Positions 51,284-64,000 of a stretch of DNA of 64,000 nucleotides are shown piece by piece. This DNA is from Nonomuraea sp. PA05 (lineage in GTDB: Bacteria; Actinomycetota; Actinomycetes; Streptosporangiales; Streptosporangiaceae). The stretch spans positions 106,882 through 170,881 of the forward strand of contig NZ_VSEY01000029.1 of the NCBI RefSeq assembly GCF_008086045.1. Direction: 5' to 3'. The notes below the pieces were generated by a model. It was given only the letters and a program-made list of their open reading frames with translations, was not told the DNA's origin and searched no databases. Each line of letters opens with the position of its first letter. Position 1 is the first letter of the stretch. The position numbers were made by a program, and so were the translations under genes.

Positions 51284-51933
51284 TTGGCAGCCCCCTTCTT
51301 GGCAGCGGTACGGACGAGGACCAGGCTGCCGTTGGCGCCGGGGATCGCACCCTTGATCAGGATGAGGCCCTTCTCGGCGTCCACAGCGTGAACCTTGAGG
51401 CTCTGCACAGTGGTGCGGACGTTACCCATCCGGCCAGCCATGCGCAGACCCTTGAAAACGCGGCCCGGGGTGGCGCAGCCACCGATGGAACCCGGCGAGC
51501 GGTGCTTGCGCTGCGTACCGTGCGACGCGCCCAGACCACCGAAGCCGTGCCGCTTCATGACACCGGCGAAGCCCTTGCCCTTGCTCTTGCCCGTCACGTC
51601 GACGAACTGGCCCGCCTCGAAGGTGTCGGCCAGCAGCTCCTGGCCCAGGGTGTAGTCGCTCGCGTCGTCGGTGCGGATCTCCGCGAAGTAACGGCGCGGG
51701 GTGATGTCGTGCTTACGCAGGTAGTCGCCGAGCGGCTTGTTGACCTTCCGGGGGTCGACCTGCCCGAAGCCGAGCTGAACGGCAGAGTAGCCGTCCTTCT
51801 CTGCGGTGCGGACGCGGGTCACCACGCACGGACCGGCCTCGACCACGGTGACCGGAACGAGCCGGTTGTCCGCGTCGAAGACCTGGGTCATGCCGAGCTT
51901 CTTGCCCAGGACGCCCTTGATCGTCTTAGCCAT
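51280..51933 (-). CDS. rplC: 50S ribosomal protein L3
   Basis: 217 residues, with VLGKKLGMTQVFDADNRLVP and GFAGVMKRHGFGGLGASHGT. The central loop reaches the peptidyl transferase centre. It lies 14 bases after rpsJ. Confidence 0.99.
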   Translation of the reverse strand: MAKTIKGVLGKKLGMTQVFDADNRLVPVTVVEAGPCVVTRVRTAEKDGYSAVQLGFGQVDPRKVNKPLGDYLRKHDITPRRYFAEIRTDDASDYTLGQELLADTFEAGQFVDVTGKSKGKGFAGVMKRHGFGGLGASHGTQRKHRSPGSIGGCATPGRVFKGLRMAGRMGNVRTTVQSLKVHAVDAEKGLILIKGAIPGANGSLVLVRTAAKKGAAK

Positions 51934-51947
51934 GTCAGTGCGTTCCC

Positions 51948-52256
51948 TCAGAGCTTGATCGAAATGTCGACACCCGCGGGGAGGTCGAGCCGCATGAGCG
52001 AGTCAACCGTCTTGGGGGTCGGGTCGATGATGTCAATCAGCCGCTTGTGCGTGCGCATCTCGAAGTGCTCGCGGCTGTCCTTGTACTTGTGCGGCGAGCG
52101 GATGACGCAGTACACGTTCTTCTCGGTCGGCAGCGGCACCGGGCCCGCGACCTTCGCGCCAGTCCGCGTCACCGTCTCGACGATCTTCTTGGCCGAGCTG
52201 TCGATGACCTCGTGGTCATAGGCCTTGAGCCGAATGCGGATCTTCTGTCCCGCCAT
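51948..52256 (-). CDS. rpsJ: 30S ribosomal protein S10
   Basis: 102 residues: KIRIRLKAYDHEVIDSSAKK and RSPHKYKDSREHFEMRTHKR. First gene of the S10 block; also NusE of antitermination complexes. Its promoter should lie in 52257-52380, after the long tuf hairpin. Confidence 0.99.
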   Translation of the reverse strand: MAGQKIRIRLKAYDHEVIDSSAKKIVETVTRTGAKVAGPVPLPTEKNVYCVIRSPHKYKDSREHFEMRTHKRLIDIIDPTPKTVDSLMRLDLPAGVDISIKL

Positions 52257-52380
52257 AGTGGCCTCGGTGTCCTTCGCTGTCGTCTGAAAAAGTATCGTGC
52301 GGCCTGTGCCGCTGTGTGTTCATGCAGGTGCAACCCCGCATTTACCCCACGAGGCAGACGTAGTCGATCTGCCTTTTCTT

Positions 52381-52434
52381 CCGTGATCCGGCAGTGACTT
52401 CGGTCACTCGGCCGAAGTGACTGCTGGATCACGG
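52381..52434. terminator. 54-base near-perfect palindrome between tuf and rpsJ
   Basis: CCGTGATCC (52381-52389) pairs with GGATCACGG (52426-52434). Inside, CAGTGACTTCGG pairs with CCGAAGTGACTG with one mismatch, loop about 8 bases. It follows the tuf stop by about 80 bases. There is no uridine tract on the minus strand, while on the plus strand CCTTTTCTT precedes it. It probably ends the str operon. Confidence 0.75.
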
Positions 52435-52513
52435 CGCCTCTGCATGGGGGCCTTGCACGCGGTGCGGCGGTCCGCCCGAAGGGTCGGGGCCGACCGCCGC
52501 CCCGACGGTCAAG

Positions 52514-53707
52514 CTACTTGATGATCTTCACAACCCGGCCGGCGCCGACGGTGCGGCCACCCTCACGGATCGCGAACTTGAGGCCTTCCTCCATGGCGAT
52601 GGGCTGGATCAGCTCAACGCGCATCTCGGTGTTGTCGCCCGGCATGACCATCTCGGTGCCCTCGGGGAGGTTCACAACGCCGGTCACGTCAGTCGTACGG
52701 AAGTAGAACTGAGGACGGTAGTTGTTGAAGAACGGCGTGTGGCGGCCGCCCTCGTCCTTGGACAGGATGTAGACCTGGCCGGTGAACTCGGTGTGCGGGG
52801 TGGTCGTGCCCGGCTTGATGATGCACTGGCCGCGCTCGACGTCGTCGCGCTTGATGCCGCGGAGCAGCAGCGCGGCGTTGTCACCCGCGTGACCCTCGTC
52901 GAGCATCTTGTTGAACATCTCGATGCTGGTGACGGTGGTCGTCGTCTTCTCGGACTTGATGCCGATGATGTCGACCTGCTCGTTGACCTTGACGATGCCG
53001 CGCTCGATACGACCGGTGACGACGGTGCCGCGACCGGTGATCGAGAAGACGTCCTCGACCGGCATGAGGAACGGCTTCTCCGTCTCACGCGGGGGCTCGG
53101 GGACGTTCTCGTCCACGGCGTTCATCAGCTCGACGATGCTGTCGGCCCACTTCTCGTCGCCCTCAAGAGCCTTGAGCGCGGAGACGCGGACGACGGGCAG
53201 GTCGTCGCCGGGGAACTCCTGAGCGGACAGGAGCTCGCGGACCTCGAGCTCGACGAGCTCCAGGATCTCCTCGTCGTCCACCATGTCGGACTTGTTCAGA
53301 GCCACGACGATGTAGGGAACGCCGACCTGGCGGGCCAGGAGGACGTGCTCCTTCGTCTGCGGCATCGGGCCGTCGGTGGCGGCGACCACGAGGATGGCGC
53401 CGTCCATCTGAGCGGCACCGGTGATCATGTTCTTGACGTAGTCAGCGTGACCCGGGCAGTCAACGTGCGCGTAGTGACGCTTCTCCGTCTGGTACTCGAC
53501 GTGCGCGATGGAGATCGTGATACCACGAGCCTTCTCCTCGGGCGCCTTGTCGATCTTGTCGAACGGGGTCGCCTTGTTGAGCTCGGGGAAACGGTCGTGA
53601 AGCACCTTGGTGATCGCCGCGGTCAGCGTGGTCTTGCCGTGGTCGATGTGTCCAATGGTGCCGATGTTCATGTGCGGCTTAGTCCGCTCGAACTTGGCCT
53701 TGCCCAC
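52514..53707 (-). CDS. tuf: Elongation factor Tu
   Basis: 397 residues from GTG 53707. The GTPase motifs are GHIDHGKTT (Ile where Val is usual), DCPGHADY and NKSD. Domains 2 and 3 are complete (TEFTGQVYILSKDEGGRHTP, NYRPQFYFRTTDVTG). It carries aminoacyl-tRNA to the A site. It is 149 bases after fusA, a gap with two hairpins that may allow separate control. Confidence 0.99.
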   Translation of the reverse strand: MGKAKFERTKPHMNIGTIGHIDHGKTTLTAAITKVLHDRFPELNKATPFDKIDKAPEEKARGITISIAHVEYQTEKRHYAHVDCPGHADYVKNMITGAAQMDGAILVVAATDGPMPQTKEHVLLARQVGVPYIVVALNKSDMVDDEEILELVELEVRELLSAQEFPGDDLPVVRVSALKALEGDEKWADSIVELMNAVDENVPEPPRETEKPFLMPVEDVFSITGRGTVVTGRIERGIVKVNEQVDIIGIKSEKTTTTVTSIEMFNKMLDEGHAGDNAALLLRGIKRDDVERGQCIIKPGTTTPHTEFTGQVYILSKDEGGRHTPFFNNYRPQFYFRTTDVTGVVNLPEGTEMVMPGDNTEMRVELIQPIAMEEGLKFAIREGGRTVGAGRVVKIIK

Positions 53708-53781
53708 TGGTTCTCTCCTTGAGAATCTGACTGACTCTGTCTACACACTCGGGCCCGGGAACTCCCGAACCCCTTGGCGGC

Positions 53782-53850
53782 GGGGTGGCTCTCACCACCC
53801 CACCAGGGACCAGGACAGAAGTCCCGGTCCGATCCCTCGCGGGATCGGAC
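53782..53850 (-). promoter_or_regulatory. Two hairpins in the fusA-tuf gap
   Basis: GTCCGATCCC pairs with GGGATCGGAC (53827-53836 with 53841-53850), 7 bases past the fusA stop. GGGGTGG pairs with CCACCCC (53782-53788 with 53795-53801). The first looks like an attenuator or processing site; the second lies in the tuf leader. Confidence 0.6.
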
Positions 53851-53856
53851 TGGAAA

Positions 53857-55956
<2,100 letters not shown>

Positions 55957-55989
55957 TTCTCTCGCGTCCTCGTCGTCTCGTCGAACCCA

Positions 55990-56460
55990 CTACCAGCGGT
56001 AGTGAGCGAAGGCCTTGTTGGACTCGGCCATCTTGTGGGTGTCCTCGCGCTTCTTGACGCTCGCCCCGAGGCCGTTGCTGGCGTCGAGGAGCTCGTTCAT
56101 GAGGCGCTCGGTCATGGTCTTCTCGCGGCGGGCGCGGGAGTACTGCACCAGCCAGCGCAGGGCCAGGGTGGTGCTGCGCGCGGCGCGCACCTCGACCGGC
56201 ACCTGGTAGGTCGCGCCACCGACGCGACGGCTGCGGACCTCGAGGGTCGGCTTGACGTTGTCAAGCGCGCGCTTCAGGGTGACGACCGGGTCGTTGCCCG
56301 TCTTCTCCCTGCAGCCCTCGAGGGCGCCGTAGACGATCGACTGCGCGATGGAGCGCTTGCCGTCCAGGAGCACCTTGTTGATCAGGGCGGTCACCAGCGG
56401 CGAGCTGTAAACCGGGTCAGACATGAGCTGACGGCGGCCAGGAGAACCCTTACGAGGCAT
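55990..56460 (-). CDS. rpsG: 30S ribosomal protein S7
   Basis: 156 residues: MPRKGSPGRRQLMSDPVYSS, VEVRAARSTTLALRWLVQYS and the C-terminal HKMAESNKAFAHYRW. It nucleates the 30S head and represses the str operon in E. coli. Two bases after rpsL. Confidence 0.99.
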   Translation of the reverse strand: MPRKGSPGRRQLMSDPVYSSPLVTALINKVLLDGKRSIAQSIVYGALEGCREKTGNDPVVTLKRALDNVKPTLEVRSRRVGGATYQVPVEVRAARSTTLALRWLVQYSRARREKTMTERLMNELLDASNGLGASVKKREDTHKMAESNKAFAHYRW

Positions 56461-56462
56461 GG

Positions 56463-56837
56463 TTAGCTCTTCTCCTTCTTCGCGCCGTAGCGGCTACGGG
56501 CCTGCTTGCGGTTGCGGACACCCTGGGTGTCCAGCGAACCGCGGATGATCTTGTAGCGAACACCAGGCAGGTCCTTCACACGACCGCCACGCACGAGCAC
56601 GATGGAGTGCTCCTGAAGGTTGTGGCCCACACCGGGGATGTAAGCCGTGACCTCGATGCCGTTCGTGAGCCGAACGCGGGCCACCTTGCGCAGTGCCGAG
56701 TTGGGCTTCTTCGGAGTCGTGGTGTAAACGCGCTGGCACACGCCGCGCCGCTGCGGACTCCCCTTGAGGGCAGGAGTCTTGGTCTTTGAGACCTTGTCCT
56801 GCCGGCCCTTGCGGACCAACTGCTGAATAGTGGGCAC
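56463..56837 (-). CDS. rpsL: 30S ribosomal protein S12
   Basis: 124 residues from GTG 56837 (MPTIQQLVRKGRQDKVSKTK); a frame extends upstream through the leader but is not used. Lys43 (PKKPNSAL) and Lys88 (GGRVKDLPG) are the streptomycin-sensitive residues. First gene of the str operon, about 220 bases after the predicted transcription start. Confidence 0.99.
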   Translation of the reverse strand: MPTIQQLVRKGRQDKVSKTKTPALKGSPQRRGVCQRVYTTTPKKPNSALRKVARVRLTNGIEVTAYIPGVGHNLQEHSIVLVRGGRVKDLPGVRYKIIRGSLDTQGVRNRKQARSRYGAKKEKS

Positions 56838-57386
56838 TGCCACTCCGTTTCGTGCCTTGGCCGGTGTCACGTCAAAGGTCTTGCGTTTCGCAGGTACTGC
56901 CGGTGTCATGACCTGCTGGTTTTTCTTGTCTCGGTGCCCCCGCGCTCGGGCGTGTCGCGCTGTTCGCGCAGACACGTCCGCGAGGATTACGAGCCAGGAA
57001 GCCGTCCCGCGCCCGCAATGAGCGCACGGTCGAGAGCCCGCTAGAAGACGGGCACGATGCTCAAGACTACCCAGGCCCTGGCGACACGTCAAAACGGCGC
57101 GACAAGACCGACAAGCCTTGCCACTCCGGGTCGCCGGGGCCTTCTCATCCAGCCCATCTACAGCTCCGGAGGTCATGATATCGGCCCCCGCGACCATCTC
57201 GCGAGCGCTTCGCCGAAGCTGGGGCATCGGTCTGGTTAAGACTGGACGACCGTGCCTAGGGTAATCCCCGGGTCACTCCCTGACGCCGACTCCTCACCGC
57301 GCGGCTAGCGTCACCTGGCGAATCGTCGAGAGGGTTGACGCAGATGCACAAGCTCCTCCCAGGGTCGCGCCCGGACGGAGGCCGCG
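56838..57386. other. Divergent intergenic region: str leader and FHA gene upstream
   Basis: 549 bases. The left 220 are the predicted leader of rpsL, with a hairpin at 56951-56976 (CGTGTCGCGC with GCGC-A-GACACG, one bulge) and a short stem at 57036-57053 near the start point. The str promoter is at 57064-57092. To the right the only hint of a promoter for the FHA gene is TTAAGA (57236-57241), 15 bases from TAGGGT (57257-57262), which is weak. Confidence 0.5.
57064..57092 (-). promoter_or_regulatory. str operon promoter
   Basis: On the minus strand TTGACG (57092-57087), 17 bases, TAGTCT (57069-57064): a near-ideal actinomycete housekeeping promoter about 230 bases before the rpsL start. Confidence 0.8.
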
Positions 57387-59225
57387 TTGTCTGAGGCGGC
57401 CGGCGGGCTGTGGCCCGGTTCCCCCATCTCCCCCTTCGAGCTCGTCCTCGTGCGCCCGCACGAGCTGCGCGGCGTGCGCCTGCCCGTCTCCGAGGCGCCG
57501 GTCGAGATCGGCCGCACCGCGCCGTTACGCATCGACTCCGAGGAGATCAGCCGCAGGCACGCCAGGATCTGGCTGGCCGGCGGCTCCGCCTGGATCAGCG
57601 ACTGCGGCTCCACCAACGGCACCTGGGTCAACGACGCGCGCATCCAGCAGCCCGTACGCCTGGCCGTCGGCCAGCGTGTCCGCATGGGCGGCGTGGAGGC
57701 GGTCCTGCAGATCCAGGGCGGCGGCCTGCCCGAGGAGCACCACACCACCTCCGCCCCGATCCAGCGCCCCACCAACACCACCCGCTACCTGTGCGCCGCC
57801 GGCTATCTCGACGACTCCTTCGCCCACGAGGTCATCCGCGAGACCCTCGGCCACCCCTGCCGCGCCACCGCCCCCTCCTACGGCGTGGACCTGCCCGCCG
57901 TCGCCAGGCACGCGCTCGCCGCCGAGCGCCACCGCGCGGTCCGCGACGTGCTCCTGCTGCTCCTCGCCGCCGCCACGCTCGTCCTGGTGGCGGCGGCCGC
58001 ACTGCCGGACGCGGACGCCCTGGACACGCTGAACGGCCTCCTGGACGACCTCGGCGACCTCGGCCGTCTCCGCCTGGCCCTGCTCGCCCTGATCCCCCTC
58101 ACGCTGGCCTGGGCGGTGGTGGCGGCGCACCTCTTCATCACCAGGGTCGTCGTCCTCGGCGGACGCCTGTCCAGCCGCCGCTTCTCCCCCGGCGCCGCAC
58201 CCGCCCCGCTCGGCCCGCGCGCCCGTCACCAGGTCGGCCGCCTCGTCCAGGCCCAGCACGGCAACGTCATGGTCTTCTCCGGCTACCGGCCCTTCGTCGG
58301 CAGCGGCGCGGAGTACCACGGCTGGTCCTTCGCCATCGACATCACCAAGGCCGCCGCCAAGGACCGCCCGCCCAAGCCCTTCCACTCCGACGACGTGCAC
58401 GCCCACCTCGCCCGGGAGGTAGCCGCCACAGGACTGCCGAACCTCCGGCTGACCGAGCGCCTGTTCATCAACGGCGTCGACCTCAACCACGCCCCCGACC
58501 TGCTGCCGGACCCCCTCGCCCCGCCGCTCGTCACGGCCGACACCGAGCTGCTGCGCGCGGTGTCACGCACCCCCGAGTCCTCGGCCCGCGTCTACCTCTG
58601 CGTGGAGGTGCTCGGCTGGGGCGGCCAGCTCATCGTGACCATCTTCATCAGGGCCATCCGGCTGCGCGGCTCCCTGTTCCTGGAGGGCAGCACGTACATG
58701 CTGTATCCGCTGGCGCCGGAGTACTCCCAGGTGGACCGGGTCTCCTCCGACGTCCTCACCGGCATCGCCGTCGCCATCGGCGCCGGCGCCGTCAGGACGA
58801 TCCCCCTGCTGGTCACCGCGCCGTACCGGATCGCCAGGCGCTGGGCCAGGGGCGCGGCCCTGCGCCGCCAGGAACGCGACGACCGCACCGTCATCCAGAG
58901 CCGCGGCCTGTACGACTACGGCGCCTCCAGGAGCGTGCGGGAGCTCGCCATGGGCGACGACCTGCGCCGCTTCTTCATCGAACGCGACGTCGAGATGTTC
59001 GACCAGGTCGTGCACGAGGCGGTGTTCAAGGCCATCAGCCGCTTCCTCGTCCAGCACGGCATCGACACCGGCGAGGTCGCCCAGCGCATCACCCAGATCA
59101 CCAACAACAAGATCGACGCCCGCGGCTCGAACTTCGGCAACGCTCCCGGCTCCAACTTCGGCAACGCCCCGGGCTCCCACTTCCGCGGCAGCACCGGCCC
59201 AGCCCAGAAAGGCGACACCCCATGA
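57387..59225 (+). CDS. FHA-domain membrane protein with C-terminal GSNFGNAP repeats
   Basis: 612 residues from TTG 57387, with GGAGG just upstream. Residues about 18-108 are an FHA phosphothreonine-binding domain (IGR 41-43, SRRHARI 55-61, STNGTWVN 75-82). Two membrane helices follow (about 187-206, 230-250). A soluble domain of about 200 residues has SGYRPFVGSG and WSFAIDI. A third hydrophobic stretch lies near 455-478. A helical region then leads into the C-terminal repeat G-S-N-F-G-N-A-P-G-S-N-F-G (580-592). It overlaps the next gene (ATGA), which starts with the same repeat. Domain order suggests membrane signalling; function unknown. Confidence 0.85.
   Translation: MSEAAGGLWPGSPISPFELVLVRPHELRGVRLPVSEAPVEIGRTAPLRIDSEEISRRHARIWLAGGSAWISDCGSTNGTWVNDARIQQPVRLAVGQRVRMGGVEAVLQIQGGGLPEEHHTTSAPIQRPTNTTRYLCAAGYLDDSFAHEVIRETLGHPCRATAPSYGVDLPAVARHALAAERHRAVRDVLLLLLAAATLVLVAAAALPDADALDTLNGLLDDLGDLGRLRLALLALIPLTLAWAVVAAHLFITRVVVLGGRLSSRRFSPGAAPAPLGPRARHQVGRLVQAQHGNVMVFSGYRPFVGSGAEYHGWSFAIDITKAAAKDRPPKPFHSDDVHAHLAREVAATGLPNLRLTERLFINGVDLNHAPDLLPDPLAPPLVTADTELLRAVSRTPESSARVYLCVEVLGWGGQLIVTIFIRAIRLRGSLFLEGSTYMLYPLAPEYSQVDRVSSDVLTGIAVAIGAGAVRTIPLLVTAPYRIARRWARGAALRRQERDDRTVIQSRGLYDYGASRSVRELAMGDDLRRFFIERDVEMFDQVVHEAVFKAISRFLVQHGIDTGEVAQRITQITNNKIDARGSNFGNAPGSNFGNAPGSHFRGSTGPAQKGDTP
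59124..59189. repeat. 24-bp repeat copies in the FHA gene end
   Basis: Two 24-bp units (59124-59147, 59148-59171) plus a partial (59172-59189) encode G-S-N-F-G-N-A-P, G-S-N-F-G-N-A-P, G-S-H-F-R-G. The same array occurs about 116 bases downstream in the next gene. Confidence 0.9.
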
Positions 59226-59578
59226 CCCAGCACGAAGGCGGCGTCAACTACGGCAACGCTCCCGGCTCGAACTTCGGCCACGCCCCCGGCTCGCACTTCC
59301 ACGGCGTGGTCAACGAGCACGGCACCGCCGCCCAGCAGGAGGAGCTGCGCGCGCTCATCGACGGGCTGCTGAACGCCGTCGCCCGCCACCAGAGCCAGCT
59401 CGCCGACCCTGATGGCGCGAGCACGGCGGTCGAGCTGCTGCGGGAGGAGGTGGCGGGCGACCAGCGGCCGAACCGCCTCATGGGCTTCCTCACCATGCTG
59501 ACGGCCTCGGCCGGGAGTGTGACGGCGATCAGCGAAGCGGCCACCAAGGTCAGGGATCTCGTCACGGCGATGCTGTGA
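59222..59578 (+). CDS. Small protein sharing the GSNFGNAP repeat, helical C-terminus
   Basis: 118 residues, coupled to the FHA gene by ATGA. The N-terminus (MTQHEGGVNYGNAPGSNFGH) continues A-P-G-S-H-F-H-G and is almost the same as the C-terminal repeat of its neighbour. The remaining 90 residues are predicted helical and amphipathic (ELRALIDGLLNAVARHQSQL ... ASAGSVTAISEAATKVRDLV). No membrane helix is certain, though MGFLTMLTAS is hydrophobic. It resembles small actinobacterial helical proteins such as DUF5955, a weak recollection. The shared motif suggests the two proteins bind through it. Confidence 0.75.
   Translation: MTQHEGGVNYGNAPGSNFGHAPGSHFHGVVNEHGTAAQQEELRALIDGLLNAVARHQSQLADPDGASTAVELLREEVAGDQRPNRLMGFLTMLTASAGSVTAISEAATKVRDLVTAML
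59240..59305. repeat. 24-bp repeat copies in the small partner gene
   Basis: Units encode G-V-N-Y-G-N-A-P, G-S-N-F-G-H-A-P, G-S-H-F-H-G. At 22 aligned residues 18 or more equal the FHA protein repeat. Confidence 0.9.
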
Positions 59579-59733
59579 ACCGGGCGCCGTGACGGCGGCC
59601 CGCCACTGAAGGGCTCAGCGGGCGTCTCCCTGGAAGGCCCTCAGCCCCGTACGGCGGGTGGTGGAGGGCGGCTTGCCGTAACAAAAAAGACGCACGCCCA
59701 GGCGCGGGCGCGTCATTCACCCCGGAAACGCAA

Positions 59734-59771
59734 CGCGCCCGGGCCTCTCGAAAACGAGACCCGGGCGCGTC
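59734..59771 (-). terminator. rpoC terminator
   Basis: ACGCGCCCGGG (59734-59744) pairs with CCCGGGCGCGT (59761-59771), extended by TCTCG-AAAA-CGAGA inside, with a two-base bulge. It lies 11 bases past the rpoC stop; the minus-strand flank reads TGCGTTTCC. Confidence 0.85.
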
Positions 59772-59782
59772 ACTCAGAGCGG

Positions 59783-63658
<3,876 letters not shown>

Positions 63659-63675
63659 TGTGTGCGATCTCCCCC

Positions 63676-64000
63676 TCAGACTTCTTCCACGCTGCTCGGC
63701 TCACGCCGGGACAGGTCGATACCGAGCTCCTCCGCCGCGCGGAAGACGTCCTCGTCGGTGTCACGCATCTCGATGGACATGCCGTCGCTGGAGAGCACCT
63801 CGACGTTGAGGCACAGCGACTGCATCTCCTTGATGAGCACCTTGAAGGACTCGGGGATGCCCGGCTCGGGAATGTTCTCGCCCTTGACGATGGCCTCGTA
63901 GACCTTCACCCGGCCGAGAACGTCGTCGGACTTGATGGTGAGCAGCTCCTGCAGCGCGTACGCGGCACCGTACGCCTCCAGCGCCCACACCTCCATCTCA
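63676..64000 (-). CDS. rpoB: RNA polymerase beta subunit, C-terminal end (partial)
   Basis: The last 107 residues of RpoB; the rest lies beyond the right edge. EVWALEAYGAAYALQELLTI, TIKSDDVLGRVKVYEAIVKG and PESFKVLIKEMQSLCLNVEV are the conserved C-terminal module that packs against beta-prime. Normal rpoB-rpoC order. Confidence 0.98.
   Translation of the reverse strand, partial: EMEVWALEAYGAAYALQELLTIKSDDVLGRVKVYEAIVKGENIPEPGIPESFKVLIKEMQSLCLNVEVLSSDGMSIEMRDTDEDVFRAAEELGIDLSRREPSSVEEV

Noticed and set aside
56463..57227. N-terminally extended rpsL frame of 254 codons
   Set aside because: The extension would cross the str promoter; S12 starts at GTG 56837 with a good ribosome site.
57410..59578. 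722-codon plus-strand frame overlapping the FHA gene
   Set aside because: Arg/Pro-rich +1 shadow; only its last 118 codons, from ATG 59222, are a real gene.

Overview
The window comes from a very GC-rich actinomycete. Third codon positions are almost all G/C, GTG and TTG starts are common, and the gene order is actinobacterial. The most likely source is the Streptosporangiales (Nonomuraea/Streptosporangium type); the genus is inferred, not shown. No tRNA, rRNA, CRISPR array, insertion sequence or prophage was seen.

Layout. (1) 1-3649: the start of a leftward gene with a heavily structured leader, a LuxR-type regulator, DUF5319, and a sigD-type sigma factor coupled to a very short RsdA-like anti-sigma gene. 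(2) 3986-9594: groES-groEL behind a CIRCE operator and a clear promoter, a divergent methyltransferase, and a long hendecad/heptad coiled-coil protein. (3) 9625-19200, leftward: nnrED, alr, an alpha/beta hydrolase, tsaE, a sortase with a surface-protein partner, tsaB, rimI, tsaD, plus acpS and a PhoX-like protein. These serve t6A tRNA modification, peptidoglycan D-alanine supply, NAD(P)HX repair and acyl-carrier-protein activation. (4) 19356-24824, rightward: coaA, a DUF389 membrane protein and an ABC-type operon (ATPase-permease-ATPase-permease). A small overlooked ORF lies antiparallel to the end of coaA. (5) 24890-27232: rplM-rpsI-glmM. (6) 27540-33286, rightward: a secreted CAP protein and two neighbouring giant low-complexity single-pass membrane proteins that share an extracellular domain. 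(7) 33379-56837: a nearly unbroken leftward translation and transcription cluster. In transcription order it runs rpsL-rpsG-fusA-tuf, the S10 block, the spc block through secY-adk-map, then infA-rpmJ-rpsM-rpsK-rpsD-rpoA-rplQ-truA. It is interrupted only by a DUF1707 protein and a small secreted Tyr/Trp/Lys-rich protein. (8) 57387-59578, rightward: an FHA-domain membrane protein translationally coupled to a 118-residue protein carrying the same Gly-Ser-Asn-Phe-Gly repeat. (9) 59783-64000: rpoC and the end of rpoB, leftward.

The core genes form stop-start-coupled operons (TGATG, ATGA and TAGTG overlaps) separated by strong hairpins at block borders: after rpsQ, rplO, adk, rpoA, rplQ, tuf and rpoC. 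The str operon promoter is clearly visible (TTGACG-17-TAGTCT).

The best candidates for undescribed biology are the FHA/repeat two-gene module (57387-59578), the pair of low-complexity transmembrane proteins with a shared ectodomain (28326-33286), the hendecad coiled-coil protein (7723-9594), the shrunken anti-sigma partner of SigD (1876-2148), the structured leader at the left edge, and the small Cys/Trp protein gene at 20245-20403.
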